Positions 1-11,358 of a DNA stretch of 64,000 bases are shown here, piece after piece. The position numbers and the translations under genes were made by a program. Source of the DNA: Sarcocystis neurona (Eukaryota; Apicomplexa; Conoidasida; Eucoccidiorida; Sarcocystidae); the NCBI GenBank assembly GCA_000727475.1, contig KL647290.1, positions 4,041,373 to 4,105,372 of the forward strand, read 5' to 3'. The notes beneath the pieces are model-generated. The model was not told the DNA's origin and made no database searches. It saw nothing but the letters and a program-made list of their open reading frames with translations. Numbering within the stretch: position 1 is the stretch's first letter; each line of letters begins with the position of its first letter.

Positions 1-934
1 AGTTGCGTAGCTCAATACGAGCAGCTGCATTCCTAGATAGAAGTACATACATGGACGTCGTGGAAGTCTCGGCGGTTCAGGAGAGCGCTTTCCGTTCTTG
101 ACTGTTTGGGCAAGCATGCGTACACGCATTCTGCATGCAGGGACGAATAAAAAAGTTCTGCCTTAACACACGGGTTACTTCGCGAACATGCATACATGCA
201 TGCGTTCTCTCCACGCAGGGGCCAGTAACAGTCTCCCACGCCAGGTGACACGGGCTCGGTCATATCTCAGTGTGTATATGCACTAGTACAGGAAAAGTAG
301 ATGTGTTGCTCTCTGGCGGAGTTGTTCCGTCGAACCGTATTCCTGCGTCTCCGTACAGATACGCACCCGCATGCGTTCGTATCACTCGTAACCCGTACGT
401 GGTGTGTACATCGTTTTCTCTGTCCACCTCTCTTTCTGTCTGTCTCCGTCTTTCAGGCTGTCTCTGTCTCTGTCCACCCCTGCCTCTTGGTCTACACCCG
501 TCTCTTCTCTCTGTCGCTCTCCCAGTGCATATATATATATATATTTATTACGTAGGCGCCTTCATCTCAGTGTGCGTCTGTAGGAGCGCAGAGGTTTGTT
601 TCTCCTTCCTTCGTTGGTGTTCGCAGAGAACACATATTTCCATAAGTTATTCTTCGTATATGTATAAATATACAGTATATCAGTCCACGCACATATATAT
701 ATGCGTGTGTGATTACTGTGCTTTAAACGAGCCCGTACATGGTGGTCGTTCTCTCTTTGAAACAGTGTTGCGTTATTATGTACCTGAAAACACAGGGTAG
801 TTTTACATCTCCCTTTCCCTCGCTCTATATATGTACACGTGTCAACTGATATACTTCTATTTATACTACACGTTAGATTACACTTACGTCAGTATGCTGC
901 TGTAGCAGGATACACGCACACCATCTGCAGAAGT
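1..934. other. Upstream region of the first gene, no supported gene
   Basis: Contains a pyrimidine-rich stretch (about 415-525), a short TA run near 529-545 and another near 690-705. Reading frames here are short or low in complexity and show no domain-like sequence. The 5' UTR or an upstream exon of the armadillo-like gene could lie here, but no start or donor can be fixed. Confidence 0.4.
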
Positions 935-3900
935 ATGGACACCACGGTCCCTGTTACTGCTGCTGGTGCTGCTCCTGGTACACCTGCTCCTGCTGCTCTT
1001 TCTGCTGCTGGTGCTCGTGCTGCTGCTGCAGATATTCGATACAGACGCGACTTCATGAAACACGGAGGCATCACGCAGCTCGTGCGGTTCCTGGACGTGT
1101 AAGTTTGCGGCAAGTTCATTTCTGGTCTCCCCCCCCCCCTGCGTTTTCTTGTGACGGGGGGTTTGTCGTTCGCTGCCTGCACACGTGCCCTGGCGGTGTG
1201 AAGTAGCGGGTCTCAGCACTTTGATGCTGCAACGCGACGAGTATCTCTTGGGGTGGGCGCAGATCTACCTACGCCGCTCCCTCGCCCATTTTAATCTCAG
1301 TCTGCCCGGCCCGTGACACGCGCAGACAGAAAGAAATGCATGCACTTGAGCTTCTCGGTCACCAGTGTGTGTAGCTCGATCTTCGCACTGCATTTCGACA
1401 GGGATGACGGCCGCGTCCCCACGGTCTCTGATTCTCCCCACGTTTACGAATGCGCTCGTGTATGTGCGTATATGTCTGTATTTATATGTGTGTATTTCTA
1501 TGAATGTGTATGTATGTATGTATGTACATGCATGTATGTACATGCATGTATGTACATGTATGTACGTATATGTATGTATGTCTATGTATGTGTATGTATG
1601 TATGTATATATATATATATGTATATATATGTGTATGTATGTATATGTATGTATATGTATGTGTATGTATGTGTATGTATGTATATGGGTGTATGTATATG
1701 TGTGTATGTATATGTGTGTATGTATATGTATGTATATGTATGTATGTATATGATGTATCTATATATATACGTATATGTATGTATGGACGGAAGGGCGGGT
1801 TTACGGAGGTATACGTCTGTATGTGTGTAACTCTGTATATATGGGCGTCTGTGTAGATGTGTGTGTATGTGCGTAATGTATGTGTGCGTACGCTTGTATG
1901 TATGTACGTTCCTGTCTGCGCGTGTATCTGTTTCTATGGATGTGTGGGTATGGACGCGCAGTCGTACATACGTCTGTATCTGTCACCTACGTATGTATAT
2001 ATATATATGTATATGTATTCGCGTGCAGCTGCCGATGGAGGTTATTTCGCCATGTATTAGTAGACAGCTGTGCGCACTGCAGACAAGGACGGCTAAGTTT
2101 AATTTACACGCAAGCGTATAGGAACGAATTATATATATGTATATATGTATGTGCATGTATACGACCGCAGTGCAGGCACTTTCCACGCGCTTGTAGCGTG
2201 ACGCATATACGCAGTATAACGGTGTACATCTGCGGCTGATACGTGCACGCATACTAGCAGACGCGATACAGAAGTATGCGTATATGAATTGTTAACCCGT
2301 GTGTATATATGTATATATTTGTGTATTGATATATATATGTATATCTGTATTGATCTGTCTCTCTCTATACACGTGTGTATTGATCTCTGCGACCCCATGT
2401 GTGCAGAGCATACAGACACGTGGGGGTATGTGGTGGTTGCTCGGGTACTGTACGGAAGTCAGAGACACAGCAAAGAAGAGCAGATCGCAGCAGCTGCTAT
2501 GTTCGTAGAAGCGGCTTGTACGCGTTTGTTGCTGCCCCTGCGTGTACAGGAACCCAGATGCGACAAACATGTACACGCAGTTGGAAGCGATTTACCACTT
2601 GGAAGATTTAGTGGGAGACGAGAACGAAGAATTCCCAGAATTTGTGCAAGCCGTCAAAGCAGCGGGCGCCATTCCTAAACTCAAAAAGTTTCAGGATGTA
2701 AGTCCTTGTCTTCTTCATGGATTTTATGCGCCTGCGCGTGCAAACCAAGTTTGCTGGAGGGGACGTGCGGAGTGTCGTATGTTCGCGTCAAGCACCTGCC
2801 GGTCTACTTGGTATGCGTCACCTGAACTTGTGGCCGTGTGTGTATGTGGTGTTCGTCCAGTCTGCCATGCGGTGTCTAGACACTGGCTGTGCACAGAAGC
2901 GGTGAAGGGTGGGTGCGGCGGTGTACGTAAACCGAAACTCTGTGCGTGTGTCCATCTGCGCGCCCGTCTACCGTGCGCGGACGCTTTGTCGTTCGAGAGG
3001 GTCTACACACATACAGGCGTGTCTATACACGCACACGTGTCCATGCAGGTCTATACGTACTCGCTGATATATATATATATATATGTACGTACGTAGGTAT
3101 ATACGTAGGCATAAACAAAGCTCAGCGTATACATATATATATATATATGTATATACGTACGTCTACACATGAGTAGAGCTTAATTCGGTACACGGGAGTG
3201 CATATGTGATTCTGTTCTGATGTGGTTCTCTTTATCTATCTATGTGTAAATACATATGTCCGTAGGAAAAATCGCACGTTTTCACATGTGTGCACAGTGC
3301 ATCTATCTTTGACCCGCATACATCGCTGAAAGCTTCTTGCTAATATTTACAAAAAAGCTTTGTCTTGTGTGTACAATCTTGTAACGGAGAAGGTAAGTTC
3401 TGCACTTAGGGACCCTGGAATCCTCCACCTATCCATATATGTACGTAAGTGACGTCGTAAATACACACATTTAGTTAGACGTACATACGTATATACCTTT
3501 ATGTAGTTGTGTACGTCTGGATATACACGTCCACGTTCTGGCGTGGTGCGCGTGGTTATGCACGTGTATGTGTTTATACGTATCTGCGGACGCATATCAG
3601 TTTCGCGCGTCGTCACACACTCGTGTACACATCCATTTATGATGTGGGATGCGCGCAGTCACAACGCACATATCCATCGGGAAGTGTGTGTGTGCCTGCG
3701 CATTTGTACGCACCAAGATATACAGACGTGCCTCACACGTGCGTGTATCTTCGTGTGCACGCGTAGGCCCACACGTGCCCAGATATTGGTGTTTCTGGCT
3801 GGGAAGTGGCGGCTGTGCGTACGTCTACAGAATTAACCACATCACTTGTGTGCGCCTATATAGGTACTCCTGTCCGCAGCGAGGTCTGATGCTCAGGCTG

Positions 3901-6900
3901 TGAACACCAGCTGCGTTTCACTTGTAGAGAAGCACAGGGTTTGTGTGGATCGTGCTACGAGCGAGAAGAAGGAGCAGCTCCCGGTTTGCGGCTGTTCCCA
4001 CAGCGTAACTTGCTGCAGCCGGTCTGTCGAGAGTGGAAGAAGCTGCCAGTCGACGTCGTGGATCTGCGGTCGGCGGGTTTCGATCTTCAGTCGGCGGCTC
4101 TCTCTTGCTGCTGGCTCTGACAGTGTCGTGGCAGCTGGTGTGTTGCTGCTGGCCGTGTCCCACAGTACGCGTGCTGCCTGCCGTGTTGCTGCTCCTTGGT
4201 AGGGTGCTAGTGTTTTGCCCCGGGTGTCGCGTGCTGTTCTACCTGCTGACGCCGCTTCTGTGTGGCTATTAACTCGCTGCTGCGGGTGCCCTAGGTGGTA
4301 CTTTACTGCGGCGGCTTTTTTCCCAGCGTTCCTGGTGCTGCTGCTGCTGCTTATTCTTTTTCCCCGTGTCTCCGAGCGACGCAGCTGACGCGGTGCTTCT
4401 TCCTTGTTTGTCTTCTGTCGCTAGCACCGCTGCCGATGATGCTTCTGTGTGCTGCTGCCGGTGCTGCAGTGCAAGGACCAGGACGTGGTCGATGCAGCTA
4501 ATCTGCTGCTCGTGCGTCTTTCGGACTGACGTGTGGATCACTCGCACACCTTTCTCAAACCGGTCTACTTCGCGTGCATGCGTGCGTTCATTTGTAGACC
4601 TAACTGTATATGTATCGTACAGACTCACATCCTTGTGTGTGTATATATATGTATATAAATACATATATGTACACTTGTAAATATGTATTTGAGTATGCAC
4701 ACATGTGTGCGTGCGTGTGTATCTATCTGTATTCCTCATTTGCACAGGTAGTGGTACACCCAGACAGTTCCTGCGCCTGCGCCTATACGTGCGTGTGACT
4801 TGAAAGAAATACGCGTTTGTATGTTAATGTAGTCGTCAAACATGTATACACAAGTATTGTGCGCTCTCTTCTTATGTTACCTTTGTGTTATGTTGTATAA
4901 AGTTGCAGCACTGTCACGTCTGCACATGATATCGTATAAAATTACAAATTGTCTACACACGCGTTACCTGCGTGCAAAGCATACATCTGTATAATATCCA
5001 TATATACACACTTGTAATATGTGTATGCATATAATGTGTGTACGTCCTCCGTATGTACGCAGTAGACGCATGTGTCTCTGCGTCGTACTACGCAGATACG
5101 TGTGTCTCTTGTATTTTGATCTATTTACCGCGTACACGCCATTTCGTGTACCTGCGTCCACTCCTGTATGTGCCACGGACACACAAGGAAAAACTTCCTA
5201 TGCATCTGCTTGGTAGTCGTTTCGACCAGACGCGGCCTACCAGAACAGCGTCGACATTTACAGGCTTTTCAGCCTGTAGCTGTAAAAGTGAGTACGTACA
5301 CAACGTGGTGCCCCTGGTCCACCACTATCTACCTTTTTGTTTCAGCTTCGTTCCGACAGGGACGCAGCAACGGTATCCAGCAGGACTGTGTGGCAGCAAC
5401 GCAGCGCAGAGGTGCACCCCAGGGGTGCAGTTGCTTTTACCGCTTTTACCTCCTTGCAGCAGCTTTTCCATCTGCTGCGCTTGCTGCGGCTCCTGCTAGT
5501 CGCTGGTAGTGCTGTGTCGCGTCATTGCTGCTGCTTCTTGCCGGAAGTCTCTTCGACTTGCTGCTCTTAGTGATGCCGTATCCAGCAGCGCTCTCCGGCT
5601 GCTGCTCTCGCTGCAGCAGCAGGTCGTTTTTCTTCGTAGTGTTAGCGAAAGCAGCGCCCCTGTGCAGCTGCTTCTGCCGCAACTACGGCTGCAGCTGGGT
5701 GGCTGTGTGCACGAAAGGGACGATTTGCTGCCGCTACACAGCCGAGCACGATTGATTTCTCAGTAAAGGCCGACTGACAGGGCAACAGCAGCTGTCTCGC
5801 AGCGGATATACAGCAGGTGCCTCCCCGCGTACTTGGTTCGACGGATGCCTATGCTTTCTATTCAGAAACGTCGTCATGTATACCGATAGACGTGTAGTCT
5901 ACTCCGCTCCTGAGGAAGAGGTGGGGCTGCTAATGACTCCCCGCGCTGCTGCTGGTGTTTGAAGCGCAGATTTTAAACACTTCTTTCCGCTTACCTTCAA
6001 ACGGGCGACACGCGGTATCGTCGAATCAGTCACCACGTACTGGCACTTAGACGTGTACAAAATCCCGTGTGTAACTATATACGTCATACACGTATTACTA
6101 CTACCTGCGTATGTGTGCGTCGACGTGCATATACGTACACATGATATATATATATATATATGTATATGTATGGGCGTCGGTGGTGTGAATTAATGGGTGT
6201 GTCCTGTTTACGTCTGACGCGAACGAGTGTGCGTGCTCATCATCGATTAAGTACAGGTGAGCTGGCTTTTTGGAGAATTTTCTTCAGCCTCAACGATGTA
6301 CTAGCTTGCATACATGTGTATATACCCACGCGGGCATCACGCGCCCACAGAGGTTGTCGTACACGGGTAGCATCACCAGCACGTGATAGCACTATGCAAG
6401 GCGAGCATCAAGACAGAAAAACTTGAGGCATGTACAGTATGCTGGCGTATGAGAATGTGTAGCTTTCTGTAGTAAGCCCGCCTATGTGGCCAGACGTAGA
6501 CACACGCCTAGCCGTACAAACGTGTAACAAGAGTCCGCGTGTGTGCGCGCGCTCGGGGGGATGCGTGTGTCTTGCCGACAACTTCTCCAGTAAAGCGCGT
6601 CTGTATTCGTGTCTACTATAGCTCCCTGCACGTGTATTCACAGTAGTGAAAGACACACGTTGCACGTTAAAACCTACATGTATGCACCCGTCATCCGTGC
6701 CTGTTTGCGTATAGAACTATGTATGTATGTATATATATATACGTACACTGATATGTACACACGCGTGTCTCGATACGTGCACGAACACGTACGTATCTCA
6801 TATACGTATGCAGAGTAACACAAGTGTAAATATATACGTGTACAGACTCTAGAAGTACGTGCGGATACATGTGTGGACACGTGCGTCCGTACAGAATCTC

Positions 6901-8469
6901 TGTGTACCTACGTGTAAATGCGTACGTCGGTGGCAGGAATACACATTTGTGTATGCAACTGCATTATCGAAGAAACTGGCCGTACGACTTCTTCGTTTGA
7001 AGTGTTGCTGAACTACTTTTCCGCCTCTACCGCTGACTGGTACACACGCGAGTAATACAAATATGTACCCGTATCAGAAGTGTTAGTAGCCTCTGATCCC
7101 AGCCACATCACTCTTTGGAATCTCTCCCATCCACATCTTCCGCGTCGTCGATACCCGGTGGTCGTGGCCTGTGGTGACAGGGAGAGACAGGACGCTCCCC
7201 ATCACCCGCGTTTTGAGAATTTTCTTTCAGTTATTCCTTTTTTCAAACCGCAATTTTCTACTGCAAAGAAGTCGTTCTCCGTACTACACCGTTTTCCTCG
7301 CTTATGTACGAGTTCCGTCTAGCGGCAGCAGCCGGCCAGCACCATACACGGCCAAGCCACATGCACCGAGTCACACAGTGAAAGCTTGGAGCTTCCAGGT
7401 TTATCTCTGTACCCCCTCACAACATACTACAATGCCGACGTGTAGAGCGAATAAAACCCAGAGTTCGTCGCATCCGTGCGTATACACGTTACTGCACGTA
7501 CACACATTGAAGCGGTGCTTGTCTCCACAACAGGTGCACATCCGGTGTACACACACCATAAAAGGTGCCCACTCGGCGACAAATGCGGCACCCTGTGGCC
7601 CAGAAGGGAAGGATGCGAACCTAGTTTCCTGAACTCTGCAGCCGCCGCTGGTGCTGCTGTCGCGGCATTTCTGCCCCTCCCTTCTCTCCTAACGCACAAC
7701 TGCGCTGTTGGGAAAACGGGTAGCGTGGTCCAGGCGCAGTAGTGTCTAGCAGCAGTGCCACTTTGCCGGCTGTTTTCAGAGAGGTGCAGAGACACGTATT
7801 TCTACGTGTAGACGTGTTGAAGGCCGCCAGCCGCAGGAGTGCCCAGCAGCAGCGTCATTTCTCATAGAGGTGCGGGGACACGTGTCTCTATGTGTGGACG
7901 TGTAGAAGGCCGCCAGATCCTTCACGCAGATTCGAAGTAGAAGGGAAGAATCCAACCAGACGGTCAGCTTAAAAGCAGTTTGCCCTCAGGACGTGCGTAA
8001 TGGCTTACAGGTACACTAATTCTCCGTGTAGTATGGGAGCCAAAGTAGTTCCTACCCAAGTCGTGTGGTGATTTATTTAGAATTTAAACTAAGTGGTCTA
8101 GGTAGAGACAGGAGTGTGTGACTTTACAAGCGTACGACATGCGCAGAGTGGGAGGAGAACGAATCTCGCGACTTCTATGCGCGGGTATGCGTATACGCTT
8201 GTGTCCATATAAATCAAGGGGAAGTACGTATGTATCACCTCGCAGCTCTTTACCTGTATACGCGGGTGATATGTACATGCCTGTGCATACGCGTGTGCCG
8301 GTAAGGTGCATGCGTATAAATACACATATATTTACATACGTGTATAGATATATTCGTGCATACGCATAGATACAACATTGAACAAGTGTATATATCCGTG
8401 TATACATATATATATATATATATGTATACGTGTACGCGTGTACGCATGTGTGTGTCTATTAACGTAGCT

Positions 8470-8504
<35 letters not shown>

Positions 8505-9813
8505 GAGATACATGCGTATATATTTGCATATGTCCAGATACGTATGCACGTGATTATTTATACACACACCCTCTCTATCCCTGTGTGTGGATGCGTCTGT
8601 ATGTATACACATACGCACATATATACACATACGTAAATATATATGAAGCTATAGAAGCAAAGCAGTTCTCTTCATTCCTCAAAGCCAGATATACATATAT
8701 ATATATATATACACTCGTGCGCCTTTTCTTTAGGAAAGGGTTTTTCTCGTGAAAAGGAGCGCAATCTTCAACATTCTCTGCGGGTTTTCTCTCCCACTTT
8801 TTCTTCTTAGACGCCAGCTGAAGTACGTGCGACTATGTCGCATGTATGCACGTCGTACAACATACGGAGAGAGCACGCGCTGCTCCTCGTCTTTTCTCTG
8901 CTGGACTTGTGCTCGTGTCGACGGTAGTGTATGTCTGGTGTGTACACTTGTGTAGACACACATACACAACGAGAGAGAAAAGAGACTGTCTTGGTACAAA
9001 CAGCATTCGAGTGAACCACTAGCGGGGAGGAGACGAGAGACAGAGAAAGACACACAGAGAGACAGACGCAGCCCATCCGCATTGCTGCAGTATCGCATAT
9101 CACAACGTCAAGCTGTCTCGTCCTCCCCCTGCGCCGCAGCAGGAGAACGGCGTGCAGCGATGTAGTGAAAAGAAGTACATGCGCATGCTCAGGGAGCTAC
9201 TCTCTAGGATTGAACATTTGACTTTCTCTCCGCCAGACTCGGACACACATTTTTTGTCCACCCCCTTCCTTCTCCAACTTTAAAAGGAGCTCGAGATTCC
9301 CCGACGACACATACATGTCTGCAGATAGACGCAGAAAACCTCCAGCCTAAATACAGACAAACATAGAGAAAGATACACGTATGTCGCGACATACATATAT
9401 ATACACACACAGACATATATATATATATACACAGAGATATATACGTATACATATATATATATATATATACAGATATATACATATACAGAGATACATATAT
9501 ATATATACACATAGACACGTGTATATACATGGAGAGACGTCTGCAGGAATTAAACCGTCTGCCACGTTTGTACGCCCGCGTGTATATCTACATACACGTA
9601 CTTGGGCAACTAAGTTCTAATATATATATATATGTATACGTAGATACACGTCTATCTACAGACGAATGCATATATCTGCACGTATGGACACGTACGTATT
9701 TCGCCAGTATATGTGTATATAGCATATATGTGTATATATCAAGCAGTCGAGAGGAAGTAACGCTTGACAATAAGGCTGCCGACTCGTGCAGTTACACACT
9801 CAAGATGTATTAG
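935..9813 (+). CDS. Armadillo-repeat-like protein (about 163 aa, four-exon model)
   Basis: Model: exons 935-1098, 2550-2697, 8811-8923, 9747-9813; phases 2, 0 and 2 agree at every junction and the total is 164 codons including the stop. Exon 1 starts at an ATG with an Ala/Pro-rich leader and ends with KHGGITQLVRFLD before a GTAAGT donor. Exon 2 holds VKAAGAIPKLKKFQD and also stops at GTAAGT; exon 3, after a TTCTTCTTAG acceptor, opens with TPAEVRA and a hydrophobic helix. The pattern GAIPKL, then a turn, then an 'EVRA' helix is the usual seam between armadillo repeats, so each junction falls at a repeat boundary. The family is inferred from this pattern only; no specific ortholog was recognised. 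Exons 1-2 are firmer than 3-4: an alternative 3' exon after the acceptor near 9931 would read VELTLLLCAESCTLPVVYTL. Upstream exons cannot be excluded. Intron 2 is 6.1 kb. Confidence 0.5.
1440..1990. repeat. TGTATG/TATG microsatellite block in intron 1
   Basis: About 550 bases of imperfect (TATG)n, (TGTATG)n and (TA)n on the plus strand. All long frames across it translate to Cys/Met/Tyr/Val periodic peptides and are artefacts of the repeat. Confidence 0.9.
3900..4520. repeat. CTG-rich block inside intron 2 of the armadillo-like gene
   Basis: Plus strand is rich in GCTGCTG; the minus strand reads Gln/Ala/Ser-rich. A minus frame ending in TAA at 4269-4271 includes HRQQHTEASSAAVLATEDKQ, typical in composition of coccidian exons. 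It could be a nested minus-strand exon or a decayed one; no partner exon with matching phase was found. Confidence 0.4.
5355..5725. repeat. Second CTG-rich block in intron 2
   Basis: Plus strand has a good-looking acceptor (TTTTTGTTTCAG, near 5345) followed by frames rich in Leu and Cys. The minus strand frame 5446-5682 is Gln/Ser/Ala/Lys-rich and ends near a GTAAAA donor-like site. The two strands give competing readings. By the CAG-is-sense rule seen in the large genes the minus strand is favoured, but I cannot assign a gene. Confidence 0.35.
6700..6860. repeat. TA/TACG-rich microsatellite stretch
   Basis: Interrupted TATATA and ACGTGTA motifs within intron 2 of the armadillo-like gene; no coding signal. 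Confidence 0.6.
7778..7915. repeat. Tandem duplication, two copies of about 55-85 bp
   Basis: Copy 1 (about 7778-7830) and copy 2 (about 7861-7915) share the order AGAGGTGC...GACACGT...GACGTGTnGAAGGCCGCCAG with scattered substitutions. Lies inside intron 2 of the armadillo-like gene. Confidence 0.7.
8400..8505. repeat. TA dinucleotide arrays
   Basis: Two near-perfect (TA)n runs (about 8406-8425 and 8472-8502) close to the 3' end of intron 2. Confidence 0.85.
9395..9515. repeat. TA/CA microsatellite block
   Basis: Alternating ATATAC and (TA)n runs between exons 3 and 4 of the armadillo-like gene; frames on both strands are repeat artefacts. Confidence 0.8.
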
Positions 9814-9961
9814 CTATGCAGAGAGACAGAGGCACACAGAGAGCCACAGACGTTTCCATTCTCTCTCGTTTATCTCTTCACGAAGACGACAAATTTGCAG
9901 TCGTCTGTAGTAGCTTGTCTCTCTGCAGAAGCATGTGAAGTGGAACTAACGCTTCTGCTCT

Positions 9962-10258
9962 GTGCGGAGAGCTGTACGCTGCCGGTGGTCTACACGCTTC
10001 TCACCGGCGGAGTACCAGCACAGCAGGAGCGGCGACCGCGCGGCAGAAACCGCAGCAGCAGGCGACGTTGAAGAGAAGGAGATACCCCGCAGCAGCGAAG
10101 ACGCGCAGAAGGGTAGGAGAAGGAGGCGGTGCAGCTGTTCCTGCGTGAACTGCAGCAGCAGCAGCTACAACGAAGAAGCTCTGGGTGCGCGACGTTTGTG
10201 CGTCGCCTCAGCAGCAACAGCAGCGCGCATCAGTCGACGCGGCACATCCCTGCCGCAG
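9962..10258 (+). CDS. Possible exon, Ala/Gln/Ser-rich
   Basis: An open plus-strand frame running to the donor-like site CTGCCGCAG|GTGAGC at 10258. Composition (Glu/Ala runs, Ser and Cys clusters) fits a coccidian exon and the strand is CAG-sense up to about 10350, after which the block flips to CTG-sense. It could be an alternative last part of the upstream armadillo-like gene or a separate fragment. No homology recognised. Confidence 0.2.
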
Positions 10259-10920
10259 GTGAGCGACGCGGCGCCGACTGCTGCTGAGCACAGGCTTCTG
10301 ACTGCAGCAGACATCTGCGAGTGTTTCTCTCTGCCGTGTCGGAGAAGAAAGACACATCTGCTGCTGCTACAGCCGTGCTGCAGCGGAAGACCAATCATCG
10401 CTGCTGCGGCCCACCCTTGCAGTCTGTGCTGCCGTAGGTCCAGGTACTGCCGCAGCTCTTGCCGTTGCCGTTGCTGCTGCGGTGCTGCCGTTAATGCTTC
10501 GCCGCCGTCGTTAGTGCTTCGCTGCTGTCGTTGTTGCTTTGCTGCTGCTGCTGCTGCAGTTGAGATGCAGACGCTTCTGCTGCTTCTCTTGCTCGGCTCA
10601 TATTCAGCTCCTCCTCTCCTGCTTGGAGACTCTCCCCCCTGCTGCAGCGTTCGCAGCGTCTCTTGGTCCATCGCACCAGAACAGGTAATCGTGTGGATAA
10701 GTACGCATGCGAACCTTGGTGCCTGCCTGGCGTTGACGGAGATGCGAAGGCAGCCAGACAGAGAGACACAGCAAGAGTGAGAGAAAGACAGAAGCGAGAC
10801 ACAGAGAGGAGGGAAACGGGAGACACACAGAGGGAGAGAAAGCGAGACACAGAGGGACATGGCGAGACCTAGAGAGCAACAGCCAACAAGAGAGAGAGGA
10901 AGCAGTCATGGTACTATCGG
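10259..10920. other. Convergent intergenic region with CTG block and GA-rich stretch
   Basis: CTG-sense triplets on plus from about 10360 to 10640, with a minus-strand frame that includes MDQETLRTLQQGGES, then a purine-rich (GAGACAGAG) stretch from 10740 to 10910. The region separates a plus-strand and a minus-strand gene that converge. I cannot assign a gene to the block. Confidence 0.4.
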
Positions 10921-11358
10921 TTATTCATTTTCACCAGTAGTAAGTGAGGAAGTCGACGAGCGGTGAGGAACTGCGCCTGCAGCAGCAGCAGCAGGGCAGC
11001 TGGCATCTCGAGAACGCTTCTGCTGCGGCTGCGTGTTGTGGGATTGACGCAGCGGCTGCTGACTGGCCTGTTTGTCTTTCAGCAGTTCTCGTTTCTTGCT
11101 TCTGCCTCCTGCCGCTGTGTCTTTGCTGCGGCGTGTCCGCTGCTGTGGCTGCTGGTGCGCTCCTGCTTCGATCCGCTGGTGCTGCGCAGCCGCCTGGGGC
11201 ACTCCCCCTCGCTCTCTGTCGCTGGCCTGCGGCTGCTGCGTTGCCTGCCAGCTTGGAGGGTGCTGCTCCTGCACGTGCGGCCGCTGCTTCTTCAACGACT
11301 GCAGCTTTTGCTGCTGCTGTTCTGCATGCTGCTGCTGCTACTCTGCATGCTGCTGCTG
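10921..11358 (-). other. Open frame extension beyond two in-frame TAG codons
   Basis: Directly downstream of the 11359-18254 gene, in the same frame. The gene ends Q-H-A-E-TAG; the next 21-bp unit reads QQQHAE-TAG, and the third unit reads QQQHAE then GAACAG in place of GAGTAG. From there the frame is open to a TAA at 10921-10923, about 145 codons from the first TAG, with the same Gln/Arg/Ser/Ala-rich composition as the gene's tail. Options: UTR that drifted from coding sequence, a nonsense-truncated tail, or stop readthrough. UAG followed directly by CAG is a partial match to the CAR-type leaky context. Confidence 0.55.

Noticed and set aside
1265..1990. Cys/Met/Val/Tyr periodic frames
   Set aside because: Simple products of the TATG microsatellite.
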